NCBI GenBank assembly: GCA_017558545.1
Contig: JAFYUG010000327.1
Span: 1-5,035 of the forward strand
Direction: 5' to 3'
Source: Oscillospiraceae bacterium
GTDB taxonomy: Bacteria; Bacillota; Clostridia; Oscillospirales; Oscillospiraceae
DNA: 5,035 nucleotides
A program made the translations under genes and the position numbers. Position 1 is the first letter of the stretch. Each line of letters begins with the position of its first letter. Positions 1 through 5,035 of this stretch are shown piece by piece. Below the pieces are notes generated by a model that saw nothing but the letters and a program-made list of their open reading frames with translations, made no database searches and was not told the DNA's origin.

Positions 1-12
1 ATTTTTTCTTTG

Positions 13-96
13 TCTTGCAGAAAAATATATTACTTTGGAGTGCTTTGCAGTTTTGAATAGAAGGTTTTTTCTTGCAGCTTTTTCCGGCTCTTGCAG
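13..96. repeat. Four spaced copies of TTGCAG in noncoding DNA
   Basis: TTGCAG appears at 15-20, 45-50, 72-77 and 91-96, starts 30, 27 and 19 bases apart. Three copies read TCTTGCAG, and the first and last share the longer TCTTGCAGAAA. The stretch is otherwise T-rich and holds no convincing gene. The copies could be sites for a DNA-binding protein controlling a gene left of the window, or remnants of degenerate tandem repetition. Confidence 0.5.
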
Positions 97-114
97 AAAT
101 ACTTTGTGTATTTC
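96..114. repeat. 7-bp inverted repeat beside the TTGCAG cluster
   Basis: GAAATAC (96-102) and GTATTTC (108-114) are perfectly complementary around a five-base loop. It directly abuts the last TTGCAG copy. The stem is AT-rich, with no U-run after it on either strand, so an operator is as likely as an RNA hairpin. No function can be assigned. Confidence 0.35.
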
Positions 115-181
115 AAAAGAGACGGGGACAGCTGCGGGGAAAAAGATTCATTCAAAACCGTACAAATCCCTATGTGAGTCC

Positions 182-201
182 GCCTAATGCCAAGGCTTTT
201 T
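182..201 (+). terminator. Weak terminator-like hairpin with T-run, plus strand
   Basis: GCCT (182-185) and AGGC (193-196) form a short stem followed by TTTTT (197-201) and further T/A bases. It points against transcription of putP, and no plus-strand gene precedes it inside the window. Read on the minus strand the same stem has no trailing U-run, so putP has no clear intrinsic terminator within the 230 bases downstream of it. Confidence 0.2.
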
Positions 202-204
202 ATT

Positions 205-236
205 ATTCGATTTAGATTAGATTCGATTTAGATTAG
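205..236. repeat. Perfect tandem duplication of a 16-bp unit over the putP stop
   Basis: The unit ATTCGATTTAGATTAG occurs twice head to tail (205-220 and 221-236) without a mismatch. The second copy contains the putP stop codon (TAA, plus-strand positions 233-235), so the duplication lies at the gene's 3' border and leaves the protein unchanged. A recent replication-slippage event is the simplest explanation. Confidence 0.85.
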
Positions 237-1684
237 AGTTCGCTGGAAACAGCGGTATCGAAGAGCTCTTCAACTTCCTTGGAGGGAGCTTTGCCCAGCA
301 GGGAGACAACTACGGCTGCAACAAGACCGAGGATGGTGCCGGGGATGATTTCGTAGATGCCGGTGGAGCTGAGGAATGCCAGCCAGCCGATATCAACGAG
401 AGCGCCCACAAGGATACCTGCAACGGCGCCGCCGAAGGTGAAGCGCTTCCAGAAGAGGCTAAGCATAATGGCGGGGCCGAAGGCTGCGCCGAATACGCCC
501 CATGCATTTTCAACGAGACCCATGATGGTGCCGCTATTGGGGTTGGAAGCAATGATAACGGAGATAATTGCGATAGCCAGAACAACTATTCTGCCTGCCC
601 ACATCATTTCCTTCTCACCGGCCTTGCCCTTGCGGATAACGGGCTTATAGACGTCGCTGGCGAAGGAGGAGGAAGCAGCCAGCAGCTGGCTATCAGCAGT
701 GGACATAGCTGCTGCCAAGATTGCGGAAAGGAGAATGCCGCTGATGATAACGGGGAACATCTTGCGTACCATGGTGATGAATACGATGGAGCTATCATCA
801 ATGTCGCCAAGGAATACGCGGCCAATGCAGCCGGCGGCAACGGAGAAGATAACGATAAGGGTGGTCCAGGTGATGCCTATCTTGGCGCTCTTCTTCAGTT
901 CCTTATCGGACTTGAGGGACATGAAGCGGATGATGATATGGGGCATACCGAAGTAACCAAGACCCCAGCCGAGACCGGAAACTATATCCTTCCAGTTACT
1001 GAAGAGATTCCAATAGCCTTCGGGCATTGCGGAGAAGGAGGAAACTGCCTGACCGCCCTGAATGAGAGCAAGGGCGAAGATGGGGGCAACCAGCAGAGCT
1101 GCCAGCATAAGCAGACCCTGGAAGAAGTCGGTCCAGCAAACAGCGGAGAAGCCGCCGAGGAAGGTATAAGCAATGATAATAACGGCTGCTATGTACATGG
1201 CAACGGTGGCATCCATACCGATAACGGTGGAGAACAGAGTGCCGCAGGCCTTGATGGAAGAAGCGGAATAGATGGTATAAGCAACGAGGAAGATTACTGC
1301 GCAGAGAATCTGCAGAGCCTTGCTCTTGCTGAGGAAGCGGTTGGTGAGATACTGGGGAATGGTGATAGAATCGTTGGCAACGATGGAGAAACGGCGAAGG
1401 CGGGGAGCTTCATATATCCAGCTGAGGGCGTAACCGATGGCGAGGCCGATGGCTATCCACGCCTGACCTATGCCCAGAGCATAGATGGAAGCAGGCAGAC
1501 CCATCAAAACCCATGCCGACATATCCGATGCACCGGCGGAGAGAGCGGAGACCCAAGCGCCCATCTGGCGGCCGCCGAGGAAGTAGCCCTTCTCACCGCC
1601 GCTGCGGCTGCGGAAGAAGAAAAATACGCCTATGCTCAGCATAAAAACGAGGTAAATGATGAAGATGATAATTTCTGCGTTCAT
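233..1684 (-). CDS. putP: Sodium/proline symporter family protein (PutP-like, SSS family)
   Basis: Complete inner-membrane transporter of 483 residues (E. coli PutP has about 502), with around 13 hydrophobic segments. This family takes up L-proline, or related solutes, with sodium. Family signatures are clear: YFLGGRQMGAWVSALSAGASDMSAW near the first core helix (Asp54, Ala52 and Met55 match the known sodium-site region); YTIYSASS with Tyr139; WTDFFQG; GWGLGYFGMPH with Trp240 and Tyr244; and MSTADSQL with Ser328 and Thr329, matching the sodium-binding Ser/Thr of PutP. One difference is Met247 where E. coli PutP has Gln in GYFGQPH, which could affect substrate preference. I chose the ATG at 1682-1684 because AGGAG at 1690-1694 lies five bases upstream and MNAEIII opens directly into the first helix; an in-frame ATG at 1705 lacks a well-spaced ribosome site. 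The gene has its own promoter and no proline-catabolism gene beside it. Proline as substrate is inferred from family. Confidence 0.93.
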   Translation of the reverse strand: MNAEIIIFIIYLVFMLSIGVFFFFRSRSGGEKGYFLGGRQMGAWVSALSAGASDMSAWVLMGLPASIYALGIGQAWIAIGLAIGYALSWIYEAPRLRRFSIVANDSITIPQYLTNRFLSKSKALQILCAVIFLVAYTIYSASSIKACGTLFSTVIGMDATVAMYIAAVIIIAYTFLGGFSAVCWTDFFQGLLMLAALLVAPIFALALIQGGQAVSSFSAMPEGYWNLFSNWKDIVSGLGWGLGYFGMPHIIIRFMSLKSDKELKKSAKIGITWTTLIVIFSVAAGCIGRVFLGDIDDSSIVFITMVRKMFPVIISGILLSAILAAAMSTADSQLLAASSSFASDVYKPVIRKGKAGEKEMMWAGRIVVLAIAIISVIIASNPNSGTIMGLVENAWGVFGAAFGPAIMLSLFWKRFTFGGAVAGILVGALVDIGWLAFLSSTGIYEIIPGTILGLVAAVVVSLLGKAPSKEVEELFDTAVSSEL

Positions 1685-1688
1685 GTTG

Positions 1689-1712
1689 ACTCCTGACCGG
1701 GGCATCCGCCCC
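1689..1712 (-). promoter_or_regulatory. putP ribosome binding site preceded by a GC-rich mini-hairpin
   Basis: AGGAG (1690-1694) lies five bases before the ATG at 1684 and fixes that start over the in-frame ATG at 1705. Immediately upstream, GGGGC (1708-1712) and GCCCC (1699-1703) form a five-pair GC stem with a four-base loop. The hairpin contains the rejected upstream ATG, which argues against that start. A hairpin this near the ribosome site may tune initiation or protect the mRNA; that role is inference. Confidence 0.55.
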
Positions 1713-1720
1713 TTTGGCTA

Positions 1721-1750
1721 TTTCACTAACTAAAGTGTTAGTACTTGAAA
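1721..1750. promoter_or_regulatory. Dyad at the putP transcription start and early leader, candidate operator or leader hairpin
   Basis: Arms ACTAAC (1725-1730) and GTTAGT (1737-1742) are perfectly complementary around a six-base centre. Outer arms TTTC (1721-1724) and GAAA (1747-1750) extend the symmetry past a small bulge. The dyad sits directly downstream of the -10 box, overlapping the predicted start of transcription, a typical repressor position. Alternatively it is a weak hairpin at the 5' end of the mRNA. No binding protein can be named from sequence. Confidence 0.4.
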
Positions 1751-1752
1751 GG

Positions 1753-1781
1753 ATTATAACACAAAAGTTCCTGTACGGCAA
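1753..1781 (-). promoter_or_regulatory. Housekeeping-type promoter of the putP-like gene
   Basis: On the minus strand TTGCCG (1776-1781) serves as -35 box and a perfect TATAAT (1753-1758) as -10 box, with an ideal 17-bp spacer. Transcription should start near 1746, leaving a leader of about 60 bases before the ATG at 1684. It is the only clear promoter seen in the intergenic region. The match is by eye and not experimentally supported. Confidence 0.75.
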
Positions 1782-1786
1782 TACAG
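1771..1786. promoter_or_regulatory. Inverted repeat centred on the -35 box, candidate operator
   Basis: Five-base arms CTGTA and TACAG flank exactly the six bases of the -35 box of the putP promoter. A dimeric protein bound here would block RNA polymerase. The neighbouring TetR regulator is one possible binder. Arms this short can arise by chance, so the role is inferred from position. Confidence 0.35.
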
Positions 1787-1818
1787 AACCGCGTATAGAA
1801 CTTTTTCTATACGCGGTT
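1787..1818. terminator. Perfect 14-bp hairpin between the regulator gene and the putP promoter, possible terminator
   Basis: Arms 1787-1800 (AACCGCGTATAGAA) and 1805-1818 are exact reverse complements around a four-base loop. It lies downstream of the glycosidase-TetR operon and just before the putP -35 region, where a terminator would be expected. On the minus strand no U-run follows the stem, so it is not a classical intrinsic terminator in that direction. On the plus strand a T-rich stretch begins about six bases after the stem, but no plus-strand gene is seen. It might instead be an mRNA 3'-end stabiliser or a protein-binding site. Confidence 0.4.
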
Positions 1819-1868
1819 AGGCAATTTTATTAATTTTTCCTTATTTTTCAATAGTTTCAGACTAGACG

Positions 1869-1900
1869 AATTTTAAATCCAAAACTTGGTCTTTAAAATT
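1869..1900. repeat. A/T-rich inverted repeat just after the regulator gene
   Basis: Nine-base arms AATTTTAAA (1869-1877) and TTTAAAATT (1892-1900) are perfectly complementary. An inner CCAA/TTGG pair (1879-1882, 1886-1889) extends the stem around a three-base loop with a small asymmetric internal loop. It begins about ten bases after the TetR stop. As RNA the stem is AU-rich and weak, and no U-run follows on the minus strand, so termination is uncertain. A binding site is also possible. Confidence 0.4.
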
Positions 1901-1910
1901 TCTTGAAAAA

Positions 1911-2498
1911 TTATTTTTTTCTGTAGCCATCTAAAAAGATACCCATCATGGTGTCGGAGTACTTCACAAGGGAATATTCTCCGCTGCAAAGGCACCAATC
2001 ATACATAAGCGCTCTTTCCATAAGAGCATAAGCTTTGGTGATTTCATTGACGGAAAAATCCTCCCTTATCTCCCCCTTCTCCTGACCCTTCACAATGATT
2101 TCGCGAAGAAGACGGAAGTAAAGGCGGTTGCGGTCAAGAAGGTGTTTTTCACCCTTGGTGGTAAGCTGGGTGGATAATAGTCCTCCCAAAAGCTCTATGG
2201 GAACAGAGGAGTCCACCATGGCAAAAAGCTCCCTATTGAGCCAATGGAGAGTATCTATTGCGTTGGCATCAGGCTCCATCACTTTGATGAGGGCTTCATA
2301 CTTTTCATCGAAGAGGGTGGACAGAGTTCCGAGGAGGGCATCCTTGCCTTCAAAATAATGATAGAAGGTACCCTTGCTGGTTTCGGACTCAAAGATTATG
2401 TCCTCAACGGTGGTATTCTCATAGCCCTGCTCATAAAAGAGCTTCCACGCAGCGGAGACGATTTTGCCGCGGGTATTTCTGGTATTTTTTCTGGGCAT
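1911..2498 (-). CDS. TetR/AcrR-family transcriptional regulator
   Basis: Complete gene, 195 residues, a normal length for TetR proteins, which bind DNA as dimers and usually repress until a small ligand binds the C-terminal domain. The N-terminal DNA-binding domain covers about residues 9-55. Residues 12-26 form the first helix (KIVSAAWKLFYEQGY). The helix-turn-helix is about 29-48, with the family hallmark SKGTFYHYF at 41-49 followed by KDALL. The remainder is a helical ligand domain that I cannot assign to a known ligand. The start codon at 2496-2498 is one base after the stop of the GH13 gene (TGATATG), and AGGTGGAG at 2503-2510 lies inside the end of that gene, so translation is probably coupled. 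As last gene of the glycosidase operon it likely regulates that operon, and perhaps also the putP promoter 150-160 bp downstream of its stop. The regulatory targets are inference. Confidence 0.92.
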   Translation of the reverse strand: MPRKNTRNTRGKIVSAAWKLFYEQGYENTTVEDIIFESETSKGTFYHYFEGKDALLGTLSTLFDEKYEALIKVMEPDANAIDTLHWLNRELFAMVDSSVPIELLGGLLSTQLTTKGEKHLLDRNRLYFRLLREIIVKGQEKGEIREDFSVNEITKAYALMERALMYDWCLCSGEYSLVKYSDTMMGIFLDGYRKK

Positions 2499-2499
2499 A

Positions 2500-4104
2500 T
2501 CACTCCACCTCGATTATAGCGCCTTCCCAAGGGGCAAGAACGCCGATGAATTCCTTCTTCTCATAGTTGCCGAAAATCTGCTTACCCTTGAAGGGAATAC
2601 TGCGGATTTTATCGGAGAAATTCAAGGCAACGGTAAGCTTTTTGCCCTCATATTCACGCTCATAGACAAACACATCGCCCCTGATGAGTTTCTCTTCAAA
2701 TGTACCTCTGCGGAGAATTTCATTTTCCCTGCGAAGGGCTATGAGAGATTTATAGTAATTGAGGATGGAATCGCTGTCCCGCTCCTGAGAAGCATAGTTA
2801 ATGGTCTTATAATTCTTATTAACAGCCAGCCAGGGTGTGCCGGTGGTGAAGCCGCCATGGAGAGCATCGCTCCACTGAACGCCCTGACGGGCATTATCCC
2901 GGGAGGATGTTTTTATCATCTTCCAGCGGTAGGTATCGGTGAAGGGCAGTTTCTTGGCTATGCCCCATACATTATGGCTTTCCACATCCTGAAGCTGGTC
3001 GATATGGGTAAAGTCGAAGTTGGTCATGCCGATTTCCTGACCCTCATAGATAAAGGGAGTACCCTTGAGAGTAAGGAGCATGGTGGCCAGCATTTTTGCA
3101 CTCTTATTATGATATTTTCCGTCATCACCGAAGCGGGAAACACTTCTGGGCTGGTCATGGTTTTCAAAATAGTTGGCATTCCATGTGAGAGCATGCTGCC
3201 ACTTGGCAATGGCGCGGAAGAACTTTTCGGGCTTGAAGGGGTGCTTAAACCACTTTACGCCGATTTGCTCTGTTTCCATATGCTCAAAGGAGAAAATCTC
3301 GTCCAGCTCTTTTCTGTTAGGCTCGCAGAGGTCTCTTCCCTGCTGCTCGCTGACGAACACAGTTTCGCCAACGGTGTAGGCATCATACTCATCCAGCACA
3401 TCGCGGCGAAGGCGGCGCAGTATGGCATGGCAGCCGGGGGTTGAGTGATAATGCTTCAGGCCTGCAAGGATGGGGCTGGGGACGCCGTTTTCAAGGTCAT
3501 TTTTCCATATAATATTGATAACGTCGCATCTGAAGCCGGCTACGCCCTTATCAAGCCAAAAACGGAGTATATCCTGCACTTCCTCCATAACGGCGGGGTT
3601 GCGCCAGTTGAGGTCAGGCTGTTCCTTGGCGAAGAGATGGAGGTAATACTGGCCTCTCACCTCGTCATAGTCCCATGCTCCGCCGCCGAAAAATCCGCCC
3701 CAGTTATTGGGCTTATCCGCCCAGATATAATAGTCCTCATAGCCCGGCTCTCTTCTGCGGGAGCGCTGGAACCACTCATGCTGATCGCTTGTGTGATTAA
3801 TTACAAGGTCCATGATTATGCGGATATTTCTTGCCTTGGCCTCAGCGAGGAGCTTATCAAAGTCCTCCATGGTGCCAAACATGGGGTCTATGGCCATATA
3901 GTCAGCTATATCATAGCCGTTATCCACCTGAGGGGATTTATAAACGGGGCTGAGCCAAATGGCATCGATGCCCAAAGCTTCAAGTTTATCAAGCTTGGAA
4001 ATTATTCCGGGGATATCACCGTAGCCATCTCCGTTGCTATCGCAGAAGGAGCGGGGATAAATCTGATAAATAATTCCGTCCTGCCACCATTTACGCTGCT
4101 GCAT
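2500..4104 (-). CDS. GH13 alpha-glucosidase, oligo-1,6-glucosidase / dextran glucosidase type
   Basis: Complete gene, 534 residues; relatives are typically about 540-560. It probably releases glucose from isomaltose-type alpha-1,6 ends in the cytoplasm, as there is no signal peptide. Visible elements in order: WWQDGIIYQIYPRSF at the N-terminus; a calcium-loop-like DSNGDGYGD (22-30); conserved region I DLVINH (99-104); QPDLNW (162-167); region II GFRCDV with nucleophile Asp194; region III VGET with acid/base Glu247; and region IV FENHDQPR with the transition-state Asp317. A C-terminal beta domain follows from about residue 465. In the known family, Val directly after the nucleophile (Val195 here) marks alpha-1,6 specificity, whereas Ala or Thr is usual in alpha-1,4 enzymes. 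The start at 4104 overlaps the upstream stop by one base (TAATG). A strong GGAGAGGAG ribosome site lies at 4116-4124, about 11 bases before the ATG. Trehalose-6-phosphate hydrolase is the main alternative, but the fit looks less good. Exact substrate is inferred. Confidence 0.93.
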   Translation of the reverse strand: MQQRKWWQDGIIYQIYPRSFCDSNGDGYGDIPGIISKLDKLEALGIDAIWLSPVYKSPQVDNGYDIADYMAIDPMFGTMEDFDKLLAEAKARNIRIIMDLVINHTSDQHEWFQRSRRREPGYEDYYIWADKPNNWGGFFGGGAWDYDEVRGQYYLHLFAKEQPDLNWRNPAVMEEVQDILRFWLDKGVAGFRCDVINIIWKNDLENGVPSPILAGLKHYHSTPGCHAILRRLRRDVLDEYDAYTVGETVFVSEQQGRDLCEPNRKELDEIFSFEHMETEQIGVKWFKHPFKPEKFFRAIAKWQHALTWNANYFENHDQPRSVSRFGDDGKYHNKSAKMLATMLLTLKGTPFIYEGQEIGMTNFDFTHIDQLQDVESHNVWGIAKKLPFTDTYRWKMIKTSSRDNARQGVQWSDALHGGFTTGTPWLAVNKNYKTINYASQERDSDSILNYYKSLIALRRENEILRRGTFEEKLIRGDVFVYEREYEGKKLTVALNFSDKIRSIPFKGKQIFGNYEKKEFIGVLAPWEGAIIEVE

Positions 4105-5035
4105 TATATATGGTACTCCTCTCCTGCCACAAACTCATCGTACATTTCATCGGTGACGCCGTGGTTTTTGATTATCTCGGAATAAAATTCTCCGCTGGCT
4201 TTCAGGCTTCTTTCCATGGTTTCATAGTCCACATGCACCAGGCCAAAGCGGGGAAAGCAGCCCTCCGTCCAATGGAAGGAGTCTGTGAAAGACCAATAGT
4301 AATAGCGCTTTATGGGAAGGGAGCTGCGGCTGATTATCTTCAGATGGTCATAGATAAAGCGGCTTCTGAAGCTGTCTTTAAGGTCGCAGACGCCGTTTGC
4401 CGTTATATATATGGGCAGGCGCACGATTTTAAGAAGCTTTTCGCAGCATTCGATTATGCCCTTGGGATAAATTTCCCAGCCAAAATCGCTTCTGTATCCG
4501 CCCTTCACCGTGCCTTCGCTGAAGGCTCCGAAAACTGTTGAGCGGGAGAAATAGTTAACGGCGTGGAAATCGCAGTAGCAGCCTTTTCTGTCACGTCCCT
4601 GATTTTTCAGGGGCTTATGGAATTCACCGGTGAGCATGGCCCTGGTGATGTGATTTTGGAAAAGATCCTCCATAAGCTTTGCCTCGGACTTATGAATGGG
4701 ATTTCGGGGATCTTTGGGCACAAAGACGCGATACTGGTTAGTAAAGGCAACCTTGGTGTTCTTAAAGCCCATGCTGCGGCGCATATCGTGAATGAGGCGG
4801 TATGCCTTTATATGGGCAGAGGCCATGTTTCCCATTACCTCAAGGGTAGTGGAGGGGCTTTTCTGTCCGGGAGGCCATTTGCCCAGAAAATAGCCGTTAA
4901 CGGCATAGATATTAGGCTCATTGAAAGTTATATATTCGCTTACAAGATGACCCATGCTCTTGATTATCTTCTCAACATAGCGAAGATAATGCATGATGTT
5001 ATCATACTCTTCGAAGGCGCCCTTTTCTTCAAACC
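4104..5035 (-). CDS. GH1 (beta-glucosidase family) protein, 5' end outside the window; catalytic nucleophile replaced by Ala
   Basis: This gene continues beyond the right edge. The frame stays open from 5033 to the stop at 4104-4106, giving 309 visible residues, so the Met at 4994 is internal. GH1 proteins are usually about 440-480 residues, so roughly 125 N-terminal residues are missing. Visible family signatures are TFNEPN (acid/base Glu codon 4917-4919), NGYFLGKWPPG, the CDFHAVNYF strand, GWEIYP, and the C-terminal WSFTDSFHW...RFGLVHVDYET block. GH1 enzymes are retaining glycosidases that cleave beta-glucosides or related sugars with two glutamates. Here the nucleophile motif TENG reads TANG (Ala codon GCA, 4398-4400). 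The Tyr that contacts the nucleophile is Phe (4548-4550), and the Glu of FEW that binds the sugar is His (4272-4274). The frame is uninterrupted, so the gene is not visibly decaying. No signal peptide can be judged because the N-terminus is absent. It is the first visible gene of the operon. Family membership is firm; ordinary hydrolase activity is doubtful. Confidence 0.93.
   Translation of the reverse strand, partial: FEEKGAFEEYDNIMHYLRYVEKIIKSMGHLVSEYITFNEPNIYAVNGYFLGKWPPGQKSPSTTLEVMGNMASAHIKAYRLIHDMRRSMGFKNTKVAFTNQYRVFVPKDPRNPIHKSEAKLMEDLFQNHITRAMLTGEFHKPLKNQGRDRKGCYCDFHAVNYFSRSTVFGAFSEGTVKGGYRSDFGWEIYPKGIIECCEKLLKIVRLPIYITANGVCDLKDSFRSRFIYDHLKIISRSSLPIKRYYYWSFTDSFHWTEGCFPRFGLVHVDYETMERSLKASGEFYSEIIKNHGVTDEMYDEFVAGEEYHI

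Noticed and set aside
13..96. TTGCAG cluster as a CRISPR array
   Set aside because: The repeat core is only 6-8 bases and the spacing is irregular (30, 27, 19), unlike CRISPR repeats of 25-40 bases with uniform spacers.
938..1696. Long plus-strand open frame of 252 codons opposite the symporter gene
   Set aside because: Its product is Gly/Glu/Asn-rich with no recognisable domain, it lies antisense to a clear membrane protein gene, and it arises from codon bias of that gene.
1685..1705. Upstream in-frame ATG at 1705 as start of the symporter (adds seven residues)
   Set aside because: No well-spaced ribosome site precedes it, it lies inside a GC hairpin, and the added residues are unlike the family. 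The ATG at 1684 has AGGAG five bases upstream.
2464..4185. Two consecutive long plus-strand frames (2464-3444 and 3445-4185) opposite the GH13 gene
   Set aside because: The minus-strand gene shows all GH13 catalytic motifs. The antisense products match nothing I recognise and have no suitable start signals, so they are shadows.
4992..4994. ATG at 4994 as the true start of the GH1 gene
   Set aside because: The frame remains open to the window edge with GH1-like sequence (FEEKGAFEEYDNI), and about 125 N-terminal family residues would be missing.
4104..5035. GH1 gene as an ordinary pseudogene
   Set aside because: No frameshift or premature stop is seen, the C-terminus is complete and the acid/base motif is intact. 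Only specific active-site residues are changed, so I keep it as a CDS.

Overview
The window carries four protein genes, all read from the minus strand (right to left as printed), in a compact low-to-mid GC layout. It has strong purine-rich ribosome binding sites and a near-consensus housekeeping promoter (TTGCCG, 17 bp, TATAAT). Gene style and protein sequences suggest an anaerobic, carbohydrate-using Bacillota of the Clostridia, such as a gut or rumen commensal. This is inference; no rRNA or marker gene is present, so I name no genus.

Right part (5035 to 1911): a tightly packed operon enters from beyond the right edge. First comes a family 1 glycoside hydrolase (GH1) missing its N-terminus. 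Its stop codon overlaps the start of a family 13 oligo-1,6-glucosidase-type enzyme (TAATG). The stop of that gene lies one base before the start of a TetR-family regulator (TGATATG). Translation is probably coupled along the operon. The context suggests uptake and breakdown of glucosides or gluco-oligosaccharides under TetR control, but the operon promoter and any transporter lie outside the window.

Middle (1685 to 1910): an intergenic region dense in dyad symmetry. It holds an A/T-rich inverted repeat, a perfect 14-bp hairpin, a small inverted repeat centred exactly on the -35 box, the putP promoter, an inverted repeat at the expected transcription start, and a GC-rich mini-hairpin just before the putP ribosome binding site.

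Left part (1684 to 1): a PutP-type sodium/solute symporter (sodium/proline family) as its own transcription unit. It is followed by a perfect 16-bp tandem duplication that includes its stop codon, and a noncoding stretch with four TTGCAG copies.

The most notable observation is in the GH1 gene. The motif that normally carries the catalytic nucleophile (TENG) reads TANG. Two further active-site positions are also changed: the Tyr that contacts the nucleophile is Phe, and the sugar-binding Glu of the DNFEW motif is His. The acid/base Glu (NEP) and the reading frame are intact. The gene therefore appears to encode a natural nucleophile-less GH1 protein: a pseudo-hydrolase, a naturally glycosynthase-like or transferring enzyme, or a binding/sensing protein.
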